DNA from: Dryas octopetala
Lineage: Eukaryota; Streptophyta; Magnoliopsida; Rosales; Rosaceae
Assembly: GCA_963921425.1 (NCBI GenBank)
Contig: OY992835.1
Span: 2,790,001 to 2,854,000, forward strand
Direction of reading: 5' to 3'
Length of the DNA stretch: 64,000 nt
Notes under the pieces: generated by a model
The model's input: the letters and a program-made list of their open reading frames with translations, nothing else
Databases searched by the model: none
Told to the model about the DNA's origin: nothing
Program-made: the position numbers and the translations under genes
In this document: in pieces, positions 10,564-22,113 of the stretch
How the letters are laid out: each line of letters starts with the position of its first letter
Position numbering within the stretch: the stretch's first letter is position 1

Positions 10564-11141
10564 TGTTAGAAATTTAGAGGGTGTTTAGGACACTCGTAGC
10601 TAATGGCTTGTGTAAGCTTCTATTAGCTATCTATGCTTGATATGAGAAGTGTTTGAACTATAAAACAAAGTATCTTTTATTGATGAACAAAGGAGGATAC
10701 AAGTGGAGATGTAGATGTCTAGGACAATAGGACTTTAGGACTAGTGGCTTTTAGTATTGCCTCTTGCTTGCCCTTAGATATGGGTACATCCTATATATAT
10801 AGAGAGTAGATGAACCCTCTTGACTTCTCTAGAACATCTATTAGCCACATGCTACTAGTAGGTTCTAGAGTATACTACACTTTTAATTATATTCTAGTAC
10901 ATTCATATATAAGCTTAATATTCTATAGACTCTTCTTTTATGTAGAATTATGTAGACTTCTCTAGTTAAGATAGTTACTAATAGATTTATCTAGAATACT
11001 CTTTCTTCTTATCAAGCTATCTTCTAAACTTCTAGAATTATGTAGAACTATGTGAAATATTCTAGCTTTAATTTGTATGGGCTTTGAGGAAGTCTCTAGA
11101 ATTTTGTAGTATTTTCCAATTATGTGCATTAATTTTCAACA
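10564..11141 (-). repeat. 5' LTR of the young copia element
   Basis: This 578-bp LTR is upstream of the Gag-Pol frame on the minus strand. It starts TGTTGAAAAT and ends CTAACA when read in the element's sense. It would contain promoter and polyadenylation signals. It is rich in TCTAGA palindromes. Confidence 0.95.
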
Positions 11142-12239
11142 GTTTTCAATATTTCCATGATCCTCAGTAATCTCATCGATGGTATCTTGATGGACTTCAT
11201 GCTCTATTGGATCAAAAGACATCTCTCTTCTAATCAAGATTTGTAAAAGACAACAAGCAGTTATTATTCGACACTTCGAGTTTTTAGTGGATAGAATGAC
11301 GGACTCCTTAAGATTGCCCAACTTATCTTAAGAAGTCCAAAACAATGTTCCACCACATTCTTTGCTGCTGAATGCTTCATGTTAAAGTATTCCTGATGAT
11401 TCAAAGGCGTACATCCATCTCTCCATTCAAATAAGTGATATGTTGTTCCTCTATATGGTGCAAAAAACCCTTCACCGTTTGTGTAACTAGCATCCACAAG
11501 GTAAAAATAGCCTAAAAATATAAAGAAGTGAATTTTAAAAAATATAAACAATATACACCTAGATATGTGTTTTAGTCTTACCAGTTGGAACCCTTAACCC
11601 ATGTGGCCTAGATATTGCATCTCAAAGTACTTGAGACTCTGATGCAGAACCCTCCCAATCCAGTAACACAAATCTGAACTTCATATCTCAAGAACAAACT
11701 CCTTAGACATTAGTAACAATTTTACCTTTTCTTGTTTGATATCTTGGCTTGTCAACCTCTGGTACATACAACTTAATATATGTCCTATCTAATGCTCCCA
11801 AACAATTCTATACAAACAAAATTACAAGGTTCAATTGGCATATCAACCACGTTCAAAAAACTAGTTAATTAATGTCTTAATACTAGTTTAGAAACATATA
11901 TACCTTAAACCATTTCCACCTCTCATCAGTGCAATCATTGGGCACATGATCTGGCACTCTTAATAAGATTTCATGTAGCCTCAGAACCGCACTAAGAACC
12001 ACATTGAAGTACCTACTAATTGTCTCTCCAGATTGCCCAAACCTATCATGAATTGTACTATTTTTTTACTTGATGAGCAAGTATATGTACGTAGGAACAT
12101 ACAAAGTTGCTCCTCGACAGGAACCGTACCATTCATCTTCAACCCTCTACTAGTGCGAAGTAATTCACATGTGTTTTCCTATCCATTCGGAGCTCATTTA
12201 CACATGTTATATCATTATCCCCTATAAAACGATCTAGAA

Positions 12240-13183
12240 CACTCAATCAAGTTTCATTCCTAACAAACATCGATTCTTAAGATAAAACTTTTCGTAGTAC
12301 AATGTTATCTAAACTGGCTTTACTTAGTGCTCCTTCTCTCCTTAATTACGCACACCCAAGACCATCTTTAGCCCATTAACAAGATAAGAGGCCAAATAAA
12401 CTTCTCCTACCACTAACTTATATATATTATATATGATTATTATTTGATAGACAGTGTTATTTGTCTTAACGTCGATGTGCCTGTGTCATGCTTAGACCTT
12501 ATTTGTGGTCCTATACCTCGAAACAATTGATTGTGTTAAATGACAGCCAGACTAAACATATCCTTAATCCTTGATGAATCCTAAACACATTATCATGCAA
12601 GATCAAATTGGTTTACTCTAAGTTTGGATAAGGCTTTTGCAAGCTGCATAGAACTATCTTTTGTGTGCACCTTTATAATTCATTGCTTCATTTGCTTTTA
12701 ATAAGGAGGAAACATAAAATAAATAAATAAATAAATAATTCAGCACATGGTAAACGAGAAAGATGATCCACCAAGAAATCTGTAACTACCCAAATATTCT
12801 TTTAGAAAGACCAACTGCCTAATTTTCATCTGTATTTTTTTGATAAAGCAAATAATTCACAAAATAATACTTATAAGAAGTAATGTTCTTGTTCTCAACA
12901 ATTTGATTCTTTGTGATTCTCCAACACAATGAATGCTCACACTAAAACATACTTTACAGTCTTTACTGTAATTCAAAATTCACAACAATGCTTAAAGTTC
13001 CTAAAACTCAATTTCCACGAGCACTTAAAGGACACAATTTCGATATATTCGACACTTCATATCTAGCACCCCACTCCCCATTCAACTGAGTACGCAATCC
13101 TCAAACAACACAAACCAAACACCTTAACAAAAATGTCAATAGATATTACTCTTTTTATATCAGATTTGAAATCAACTTATATT
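12240..13183. other. Intergenic sequence, no gene recognised
   Basis: AT-rich sequence between the Harbinger remnant and the CACTA end. An (AAAT)n microsatellite lies near 12716-12739. No coding similarity was recognised. The missing Harbinger terminal repeat may lie here but was not identified. Confidence 0.4.
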
Positions 13184-13209
13184 CACTACAAAAAAAAAAA
13201 AAAAAAAAA

Positions 13210-13605
13210 AAAACCTTAGGCGATGAAGCATTTTCATCGCCCAAAATAAGATTTCGTCGCCTAAGGGTTTGGGTGATGAAATTGCTTCGTCATGAATTTT
13301 TTCGCCCAAAGATCGTCGCTCAAGAGCTTAGGCGACGAATATCATGAACGTCGCCTAAAGGTCACCTTTAGGTGACGTAAAGGTGACCTTTAGCGACGAA
13401 GACAAATGACGTCACCTCAATGCACTTTGGGGGACTAATATGGTTCATCGCCCAAAGAGCCTTTAGGCGACAACATCATAACTTTGTCGCCTAAAGTGAC
13501 TTAAACCACTTTGGGGGACGAATATGGTTCGTCGCCCAAAGGGTCTTTAGGCGATGACATCATAACTTCGTCGCCTAAAGTCAAACCATATTCGTCACCC
13601 AAGGT
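13210..13605. repeat. CACTA subterminal repeat array
   Basis: Many direct and inverted copies of a roughly 12-bp motif around TTAGGCGACGAA / TTCGTCGCCTAA are packed here, with variants such as TTTAGGCGATGAC. One stretch near 13365-13400 is self-complementary (CACCTTTAGGTGACG, AAAGGTGACC). In En/Spm such repeats bind the TnpA protein. Confidence 0.8.
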
Positions 13606-13754
13606 TTTTTATTTTTTTTATTTTTTTTATCTATAGCTTTTTTATCCAAAAACTATATAACACAAAATTATTAATAAATTTATATTAACATAAATTAGCA
13701 AAAAAATCATAATTATATCCAAATTATATCCGTGCAAACGATAACTAATATATG

Positions 13755-14745
13755 ACCATGGTGGTCAATCTAAGTCGTTGGCATCATCAGAATCTCGTCT
13801 TCGCGGCTGAGGCACGATAAACCCACGTAGGTACTGGGTCAACATCTGAGGCACCTGTGCCTGCATCTAACTCACATGTGCCTCGCAAGTCTTTCTCTCA
13901 GAATCTAGTTGATACTGCATCTACTCCAATCGAGAGGTCATATCAGCGATGGCTGGAGATGGTTAAGAAGAAGACGAGAAGGGGGTACTGACGTCACAAA
14001 TCATCTCATATCTCATGCCGCGTATCTCCATACCAGGCTTAACACCAAGTGTGTCCATTCGAATACGAAGGCCGGCATTGGGATCAGGTTGGATCGACTC
14101 CAACAGAGTGTCAGGAGGGAGCTGGCTGGCTGCGTCATCTAAACCTCACTTTCTTGACCAACATCGCAGCCTTCAAAACAAAATACATAAGTTAGAAATT
14201 AAGAAATTAAATATAAATATAAAAAATTGTTAAAAAAATTAAAAGATAAAAAAACTAACATGCATTGCCCTAGCTGCATCATTGTCCCCATAACTACAAT
14301 AGACATCCTCGTAGGTGTCCATCTCTGAGAATTGCGAACCTGCCTGAACAAAAAAATAATGTTGTCAAAGATTAACAATACTAACAAATATATATGTATT
14401 AAATTAAATTAAAGAACGATGTACCCGATGTCGCTCCTCCAACCGGTATGTGATGGACCTCGAACCACCATGATGTTCAATCCTTGACGACGCTTTCCGG
14501 TTTTTCACATTGGCGAATGACTTCTTCTGTTAAATATTAGATAAATTGTAAATGTGTTAGTGCATATAAAATAAAGGAATGAAATAATAAAATAAAATAA
14601 TATTTTGCAGTCTTCAAATGATATAACATACCAAAAACGTAGGAGTCTCGAACTCCGTGCACATAATATTGCCATTGCTCAAGCCGATCTAGCATCTCCT
14701 CAAGGGGGTTGACCAATGCCTCAACTGAAGATGCCCACCTCTTGC
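13755..14745 (-). pseudogene. CACTA second-ORF (Ptta/TnpA-like) remnant
   Basis: Minus-strand exon-like pieces are separated by GT/AG introns. About 14740-14640 reads CKRWASSVEALVNPLEEMLD then LEQWQYYVHGVRDSYVF. About 14526-14425 reads KKSFANVKNRK and HHGGSRSITYRLEERHR, like the SKSFA/TGSRSF motif of plant Ptta/En/Spm proteins. About 14345-14260 reads AGSQFSEMDTYEDVYCSYGD. About 14135-13760 reads LLESIQPDPNAGLRIRMDTL then MQAQVPQMLTQYLRGF. At least one in-frame stop near 13960 and one near 13870 suggest decay. The N-terminal part is missing because of the LTR element at 14752. Function is inferred from family resemblance and location within the CACTA end. Confidence 0.6.
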
Positions 14746-14751
14746 AGTGTA

Positions 14752-15424
14752 TGTTGGAAATTTCATATTAATATATGAAATTTAATATGAATAAGAAAAT
14801 TGCAATGATCTCATTTCAAAGGAAAGGGTATGTTTCTTTTGAATAACATACCTAAAAGATGCCAATTGCATCACTTGGTGAAGAGACATCATTGCATACC
14901 CAATCCATATGTATGAGAAATGTATTGTTTGTAAATGTTGTGTCTGTTAAATTTAAAAGGTACAATTTAACAGGAATAACTTTTCTTAAGTGACACTTTG
15001 TCTTCTATATAAAGGTCACAAGGTCATTGTCATTATATCTTGAGTCTTGTACCCTCCTCCATGTTAAGAGTGTTTCTAGTACACTTTCCATGTTTTTTTT
15101 TTATAGAGTCAATTTCTAGTGAGAGTTCAAACACTATCTTGGTTCGCTGGAGTCTTGTGATTTGAAGTGCTACTATCACAAGAACGTGGTCGTTGTATCC
15201 TGGGAGACGAGCGTCGATTGACCGTAGCACTAGTGGGCGGGCGTAATTCGTCTTGAGGACATAGTGTCAAACACTAGCCTCGACCAAATTTAGAGGTTCT
15301 TCTAACCTTTTTCTTCTTTTATTTTATTTTGATTGTGGTCTTAAGTTTGCATTAAATTTTATATTTAATGTGTACTATTTTATTATTAAATAAATATAGC
15401 AATGAAACCCAATTATTTCCAACA
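14752..15424 (+). repeat. 5' LTR of the degraded element
   Basis: This 673-bp LTR starts TGTTGGAAAT and ends with its inverted form ATTTCCAACA. A CTATATAAAGG TATA-like motif lies near 15004. It is closely similar to 18028-18554. Confidence 0.8.
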
Positions 15425-18027
15425 ACCTCAAGACAAATTATCTGGTTTAATTGCTTTACTATGTTATAATGTTTTATGAAAGTTTGATTTCTTATGTGGT
15501 TATTAGTATTTGTGGCGGATTGCTTTGTCTATATATAAGAACCAAATTCATGGGCTAGTGTGCGTTGCATTCATCTTTTGAATTTGGGAACCAGGTGAGT
15601 AAGTCAAACTTCTGTTTTGATTGTTTTAATTTTCAAATGAGGCATTGTCTACATCTGTGTATAAAAATATAACTACAAGTTAGTTTAATCATTGTTGGCA
15701 ATTGAATTTTTGAAGGTCTTACTGTTATTCTTTATTTGCCTATTTTACATTTTACAATGATGCTCTTGTGGTAGTAATATATTTCTTTCCATCTTGCCTA
15801 GCGATGATGATCTATTGATATATTAATTAGTTCATGTTTGCTATATATGCTTCATGGTACATAGGCATTGTTTTATATTTGAGTAAGAGGGTAATGTTTA
15901 TATATGTATATGTATGTATTGGTGTTCTGCAATGCCTTTTTTTCATACATATATGATGATGCCTAGTGCGATTGTGGATTATCTTCTTTAGTCTTATATA
16001 TGTGAATTCTGGCTGATTTCTTGTTTCACAATGGTCACATGGTTAATTGTAACTTTTCAGTTTTCATGAATAACTGCTTATGATGAACACATACACCAAA
16101 GTATTAATGTTCTAGCTTGCACAGCCAATTGAATTTAGGCACTGCATGTTTACCAATATTTTTTAAAATTTATGTTTCTGTCTGAAATTATTTGTACAAT
16201 TTGCGTGCCCTCTATATGGCCATGGGACATCTTGTATCTACTGGGGACTGACAATTTCAGACATTACACAATTAGTTGTTGTTCCCTTGAGCAATGTTCG
16301 TGGGATTGATTGAGGAGGCCATTAATTTGTTTTACCACTTGCAGTGTAATAAAGGGTTAACCAATTTAATTAAATTGATTGAATTTCCTTTAATTAAACT
16401 TATGGTTTGCTGCCCATTTGAATGCATGCAGTTCTGCAAGTTAAAGGAAAAAAAAAAAGGGGCTAATTTCGAAGTCCTTTGAACGGCATGATCTTCATGT
16501 ACATGCAAAGTGTACATCATTATGTTTGAAAGTGGAAACATGTAAATGATGCATTTCATATACATGTTTATTTCTTAATTTATATAATAAGATATATATA
16601 TTCACATGTTGTGGAATATGTATGAGATATAAAACCAACATTTTCCTGGGTAATACAAGTTATGGAAGACATTCCGCATGATTAGATCTGTATTGTATTT
16701 ACTAATGGATTTTGGTCATACACTCTTATATGACAGAAATGCCTTATTTCACAACAAGAGAGCGAGTAGAACTATGTCAATTATCCATAAAGAGTCTTGC
16801 CTCCATTCATGTTAGTCGTTGTAAGAATTGAAGTCCAAAAAGTTCAATGAACTTATATTGGCAGCGAATTATGGAAACAAAGGGTACGTCGTGTTAGCCA
16901 TTGTTGATGAGCGATCTCGCCTATGATTTACGAAGGTTATGTAATTGATATATTACAGAAGGTCATCACAGGCATAATAAATTTTTAAAGAGAAAGCATT
17001 TTGAGTGAGGATAGAGCCAACCATAATAACTCTGAAAGTTCGAAGGAAATGCCAAGAAATGCTTCTCAAAGCCTAAGAGGTGACTAAGAATGGAAGTTTC
17101 AATTCCTACTTCTTTATGAAGAATGTTTTAGCACCCACTGTGAGAAAATATATTGTGGGGTGGCTCAGTTTATAACATTCTTAAGAAGATAGGGAAATTC
17201 TTAGCCTTCTTACAAATATCTCAAAATGTGGGGGTGTCTAGCAAAGTGGACACAATTGATGAATCTTTAAACATATATGTGACGTCAAGGACTTATTGGA
17301 GAACAACTACTCTCGAATGGAATTTATTTCCATAAATGAATTGTATTCTTGTGCGCGCGCGTATAGTCAACCTAGTGTGGATCCAACAATGAAAGATTGA
17401 TTAGAGAGTAAGTTGATTATCGAGAGGAATGAGTTAAAGCCATAGTGGAAACCCAACCTAGTTGACTGGAGATCCCAAGATCTTGGTTCAAAAGAGAAAA
17501 CTAAATTATGGTATACGCTGTGCTAGCACTGCGGAGATAAAATCTCCTTCCCATTCTTATTGTAAAAAGAAGCAGTGTTTCCTGAAATGTGATTAGGCTA
17601 AGCTATGCTTTTAATGATCCTATATCTTGGATTATCTAAGTGGAGTATGACATGATACTCCTTATAGGCAGTCACCTATATGAGTGTGAAATGTGGCCGT
17701 TTCTATGAGAATTTTATTGAAGGGCTGATTCTCTAGAGCACTCATGAAACCAGGATTTGTTCAGGGCCGAAATGAACACAACTGTTAGAACCAAATGTGT
17801 TTGGAAGGGTACTGTATGAGTATTATTGTCTTTACACCTACGGTTGAACAGTTCAAGAAGTTACATTCACTGATTAGCCAAGTAAATCCGATTGTACTTC
17901 ACTATGGAAGGTTCAAGGCCAAAAGCTACCTATCCTAACGCGGTATCTTTCCTTAATTGAACTCTCTCATGTGTTTATGTTTCTGTCTTTGTGTATTTTT
18001 GTTCAATTTTCCATTCATGTGGGGGAT

Positions 18028-18554
18028 TATTGGAAATTTTATATATTAATATATGAAATTTAATATGAATAAGAAAATTGCAATGATCTTATTTCAAAGG
18101 AAAGGGTATGTTTCTTTTGAATAACATACCTAAAAGATGCCAATTGCATCACTTGGTGAAGAGACATCATTGCATACCCAATCCATATGTATAAGAAATG
18201 TATTGTTTGTAAATGTTGTGTCTGTTAAATTTAAAAGGTACAATTTAACAGGTGTAACTTTCTTAAGTGGCACTTTGTCTTCTATATAAAGGCCACAAGG
18301 TCATTGTCATTATATCTTGAGTCTTGTACCCTCCTCCATGTTAAGAGTGTTTCTAGTACACTTTCCATGTTTTTTTTTATAGAGTCAATTTCTAGTGAGA
18401 GTTCAAACACGTACTATCTTGGTTCGCTGGAGTCTTGTGATTTGAAGTGCTACTATCACAAGAACGTGGTCGTTGTATCCTGGGAGATGAGCGTCAATTG
18501 ACCGTAACACTAGTGGGCGGGCGTAATTCGTCTTGAGGACATAGTGTCAAACAC
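18028..18554 (+). repeat. Second LTR copy, partial
   Basis: Closely similar to the first roughly 525 bp of the LTR at 14752. It is followed not by flank but by a copy of internal sequence. Confidence 0.8.
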
Positions 18555-18960
18555 ATGTGATTAGGCTAAGCTATGCTTTTAATGATCCTATATCTTGGAT
18601 TATCTAAGTGGAGTATGACATGATACTCCTTATAGGCAGTCACCTATATGAGTGTGAAATGTGGCCGTTTCTATGAGAATTTTATTGAAGGGCTGATTCT
18701 CTAGAGCACTCATGAAACCAGGATTTGTTCAGGGCCGAAATGAACACAACTGTTAGAACCAAATGTGTTTGGAAGGGTACTGTATGAGTATTATTGTCTT
18801 TACACCTACGGTTGAACAGTTCAAGAAGTTACATTCACTGATTAGCCAAGTAAATCCGATTGTACTTCACTATGGAAGGTTCAAGGCCAAAAGCTACCTA
18901 TCCTAACGCGGTATCTTTCCTTAATTGAACTCTCTCATGTGTTTATGTTTCTGTCTTTGT

Positions 18961-19213
18961 TCTTGCCGCTTTGTTTATTTGCATTTCTAGAATATCTAAA
19001 ATAGCCTCAAATATGTATGTGCTCATACATGCGCACAACATCAGTTGATGTTCATGAGATTAATTTTGCTTATCAATATGATGTTAATGGACTTCCATTT
19101 GGGAAGATATTTGACGGATTTAAAGTTTTTGTTCCATATTCCATTTCATTGGCTTTAGTAAATGAAGCCAAGTATCCAGTTATGATTGAACCATGTCCTT
19201 TTTTGTTTTTTTG

Positions 19214-19262
<49 letters not shown>

Positions 19263-19654
19263 CAGCACATATTAGAACCTAATCTAGTCAAGAGAACAAA
19301 GCATCATTTCTCAAAGAATATGCAAGTTATCAAAGGTATTATCATTTAGTACACTCAGTGATAATTGCTCAACTTATTGTGCAAAACTGGCCTTTATAAA
19401 CAAATAAATTATGATATAAAACTGTACAAGTACCATTTAAAAAGAAAGAATCATCCAAATGTCTCCAAGGACATTCATACTATAAATGGTTTCCACTAGC
19501 TAGTAGTCAAACTTATTTAATAATAATGTTACTATTATTCTTTCTTGGGTCTTTTTTTTTTCTAATACCGATGGCCAAGAGTCACTAAGTATTTATTCTA
19601 AGGTTAACATTGAATTTTCAGTGTAGGTGCTAACCACTAGCATTTGTTGATTAA
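18961..19654. other. Unassigned sequence with a (CT)n microsatellite
   Basis: A plus-strand open frame at 19017-19349 (110 codons) encodes MCSYMRTTSVDVHEINFAYQ and more, then runs through the CT repeat. I do not recognise it. Together with 23746-24240 it may be an old transposon or gene fragment split by the copia element at 19660. Confidence 0.3.
19219..19261. repeat. (CT)n microsatellite
   Basis: About 21 uninterrupted CT units end in TTGCAG. A likely polymorphic marker. Confidence 0.95.
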
Positions 19655-20042
19655 CATGGTCTTGTATTTGGCTCGCTGGAATTTTTCTGGAAAGTGGACA
19701 AAACAGGTAGGTTGCAGCTGGTTCCAAGAAAGGGTACAGACCTAGGAAGACTAAGAAGACTTGCATAAGGCCGGTTTTCCTAGTTTAGAAAGGTAGTTTT
19801 AAGGGTTTCCTAAGTGTACAAGGTTTAGAATTAGGTAATTAGGCTTATTCCCTAATTCAAGTAGGAATAGGTTTCCTAGTTGTATTTTTACTTGTAAGTT
19901 GCAGCCTATACCTTATAAATAGGTTGCAGCAAGCCTTGTTAAGGGTGTGTGGGAAAAACACCAAAGGGTAACAAGAAGGGAAAAGCCAAGGGTGAGAGGT
20001 GAGTTTCTCAAGTCTTCAAAAGTTATGAAGAAAGGCAGAAAC

Positions 20043-20679
20043 TAGGGGTGGGTATTAAGACCGAAAATACCGAAATCATACCGTTTCGTGTCATTCCATA
20101 TCGTTTGGTCTCATTCCATTTTTCTGTTTTCAAACCTCGTACTGTACCGATCTCAAACGGAATGGGATCGGTCCTGAATGTTCAATACCGAGATGGTCCC
20201 GTCCCGTACCGATTAATTAAAATTTAATTAAAAATTTATTTATTTCATTTAATGACCCCAAATAACACTAAGCCCAATCTATTTTTTAACTTGTTTTCAT
20301 AGCCCAATTCTTCCCAAGTAACACTACTACTAGACAGCCGAATTTGACAAGCAAATAAGGAACATATATGATAGGCTTTTGAACTCCTATTTTCATAATC
20401 TTTGCTACTTATTTTGACTTCCATTTATTCACAACTAATCAATGCATGTCTAGTATTTTGTGTAGTTGTACACTGCAAAGCAGTCAACCAGTCAATTGAA
20501 TTTTTTTTTTGTCTAGGATCGGGATGGTACCGAACCCATACCGAACCAGTTGGTACGGGATGAGATGGTACCATAATCCCAAAACCCCCATCCCATCCCG
20601 TACCGATCCCGAACTCAAATCATGAGATGGGAACGAGATAAGGTAAATCCCTTCCCCCACCATCCCGTGCCCACCCCTA
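20043..20679. mobile_element. Non-autonomous hAT element nested in the copia 5' LTR
   Basis: This 637-bp element has TAGGGGTGGG terminal inverted repeats at both ends and an 8-bp target duplication GCAGAAAC (20035-20042 and 20680-20687). The 3' LTR of the host element keeps the uninterrupted site with a single GCAGAAAC (near 23461), which proves both the insertion and its limits. Subterminal CCGAAA/CCCATACCGAACC motifs resemble the hAT at 2663. No transposase frame is present. Confidence 0.97.
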
Positions 20680-20960
20680 GCAGAAACTCAAGAGTGAAAG
20701 GGAAAAAACAAGAAGCTGCGGGTAGAGGGTTAATTTTAGGGTTTCAATAAGTTCTTGTAATATATTTCTAATCTTTATAGTGCAACTGTGATTCTCTAAA
20801 GATCACACGAGGACGTAGGCAAAGTTAGCCGAACCTTGATAACAAATCTTGGTGTTCCTATGTGTGTTTGCTTTTGCTGGTATTTTTGTGTAGTTTGCTA
20901 AATCTGTCTAACTTTAGAATATATCAAGGAAAAGATCACAAGGGTTTAATTCACTACAAT

Positions 20961-20972
20961 TGGTATCAGAGT
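20961..20972 (+). promoter_or_regulatory. Primer-binding site of the shortened copia element
   Basis: TGGTATCAGAGT lies just inside the 5' LTR and matches the initiator tRNA-Met primer used by most plant copia elements, apart from the last base. Confidence 0.85.
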
Positions 20973-20994
20973 TTAGGCTTGAAGGTTTTCTGCG

Positions 20995-22113
20995 ATGTCT
21001 AGAGGAGGAAGAAACATGGACTTAGGGGATCTAAGGCCTACTTTGAAGCCATATGATGGCAAGGATGATTTTACAGATTGGCAACAGATGATGAAGAATG
21101 TGCTGGTGCAGCAGGATCTGGATGATGCACTTCTTGGTGAGAAGCCGACAACCATGCAAGAAGGCGCATGGAACAAGGTTCTAAAGAAGGCCAAGAGTTC
21201 AATAGAGATCCACCTCACAGGATCTGTGAGGTCTCACATCACGGAAGAGATGTCAGCAAAAGAAGCATGAGATAAGTTGGAGAATGTTTACATGAGCAAA
21301 ACTGTGTCCAATAAACTCTTCTTAAAGGATGAACTATTTGGGCTTTGACTAGAAGAAGAAGAAGATGTTGCAGATCATGTATGCAAGTTTCAGAACTGCA
21401 TAGCAAATCTCCAAAAGGTCGAAGAAGTTTACAAGGATGATGATAAGACTATCATACTGCTGAGATCCCTGCCACCTACTTTCAAGCACTTCTAAACTAC
21501 TTTAATGTTTAGAAAGGAGACTCTAAAACTTGATGACGTTGTGCAAGCGCTCCAATCATATGCCAAGCTAGATGACTTAACCAAAGGCACTCAGTCACAA
21601 GGCCTTTATGTTAAAGGCAAAGAGAAGGGTCAGTTGAAGGGAAGGAGTGGAAAATCTGGTAAAAAGGGGAAGTCTAAATCCAACAGATCCGAGGACTAAT
21701 CTGGTTGCTTCAAGTGTGGTTCACTAGACCACTCGAAAAGGGATTGCCAGATATGGCTGGAGAAGAAGAAGAAAAGGGCTGAAAACTCAAGTTCAACCAA
21801 TGTCGTGGTTGACGACGATGATGAGCTTTTGGCGGTATCTTCAGGTATTTCTACTCCTCAAACTTGGTATTTGGACTCCGGATGCAGTTTTCATATGTGT
21901 GCAAACAAGGATTGGTTTTATACATATGAAGAAACAAATTGTGGCAAAGTTGTGTTGGGGGATAACTTTGTGTGCAATATTCATGGTGTTGGCACAATCA
22001 AGGTGAAGATGCAAGATGAAATTGTTAGGTTGCTAGGTAATGTACGGTATGTTCCTACATTAAAAAGAAATCTTATTTCTCTAGAGAGGAATGGGTATGC
22101 ATTCAAGTCTTGA
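20995..22113 (+). pseudogene. Copia gag and protease remnant
   Basis: The beginning encodes a copia Gag (MSRGGRNMDLGDLRPTLKPY, then DFTDWQQMMKNVLVQQDLDD). A zinc knuckle CFKCGSLDHSKRDC lies near 21710-21750 and a protease-like WYLDSGCSFHMCANKDW near 21867. It is a fossil with several breaks; no complete polyprotein is present. Confidence 0.85.

Larger units (their letters stand above)
5924..11141 (-). mobile_element. Ty1-copia LTR retrotransposon, looks whole and very young
   Basis: This 5218-bp element lies on the minus strand. The LTRs (10564-11141 and 5924-6499) begin TGTTAGAAATTTAG and end TTTTCAACA, and I see only one 2-bp length difference between them, so insertion was recent. A 5-bp target duplication GTTTT flanks it (5919-5923 and 11142-11146). 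A primer-binding site for initiator tRNA-Met follows the 5' LTR, and a purine tract AAGGAGGAG precedes the 3' LTR. One long frame (10513-6494) covers all expected domains. It sits inside the last exon of the decayed Harbinger transposase. No break is evident; whether it is active is unknown. Confidence 0.97.
5847..12230 (-). pseudogene. PIF/Harbinger transposase gene (ALP1/HARBI1-like), decayed and interrupted
   Basis: Minus-strand pieces match the DDE_Tnp_4 transposase of PIF/Harbinger elements in order. About 12230-11904 gives an N-terminal part with ELLRTSRGLK, VPVEEQLCMFL and [13 protein letters not shown], ending DERWKWFK at a GT donor. After an intron of about 96 bp, 11807-11580 gives NCLGALDRTYIKLYVPEVDK and DWEGSASESQVL up to VPTG and a second donor. 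From about 11515 it continues YFYLVDASYTNGEGFFAPYR, EWRDG, NMKHSAAKNVVEHCFGLLK and WAILRSPSFYP, then CRIITACCLLQILIRREM. The final residues, NQWSAWRDNLSIQMFDEWR with stop at 5847-5849, lie beyond a copia element (5924-11141) inserted in the last exon. At least three in-frame stops in the middle exon, one frame change near 12060 and another near 11275 make it non-functional. Terminal repeats of the parent element were not found. Confidence 0.88.
13184..14751 (-). mobile_element. CACTA (En/Spm) transposon, one end only
   Basis: The terminus CACTACAAAAAA at 13184 is typical of the CACTA superfamily. It is followed by about 400 bp of subterminal motif repeats (TTAGGCGACGAA and its complement TTCGTCGCC). 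Minus-strand remnants of the second CACTA gene follow, so 13184 is the distal (3') end. The element is cut off at 14752 by an LTR retrotransposon and the opposite terminus was not found. Confidence 0.8.
14752..18960 (+). mobile_element. Degraded LTR retrotransposon with a duplicated 3' portion
   Basis: A first LTR (14752-15424, TGTTGGAAAT...TTTCCAACA) and a second, shorter copy (18028-18554) bracket an internal region without a long reading frame. A purine tract GTGGGGGAT sits directly before the second LTR, giving plus orientation. The segment 17587-17992 from the end of the internal region is repeated at 18555-18960 right after the second LTR. It is broken and appears non-autonomous. The PPT style resembles copia elements, but with no recognisable pol the superfamily stays open. 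Confidence 0.75.

Noticed and set aside
19017-19349. Open frame reading through the CT microsatellite
   Set aside because: The C-terminal half is the translated (CT)n run and no family is recognised in the first half; kept only as unassigned sequence.
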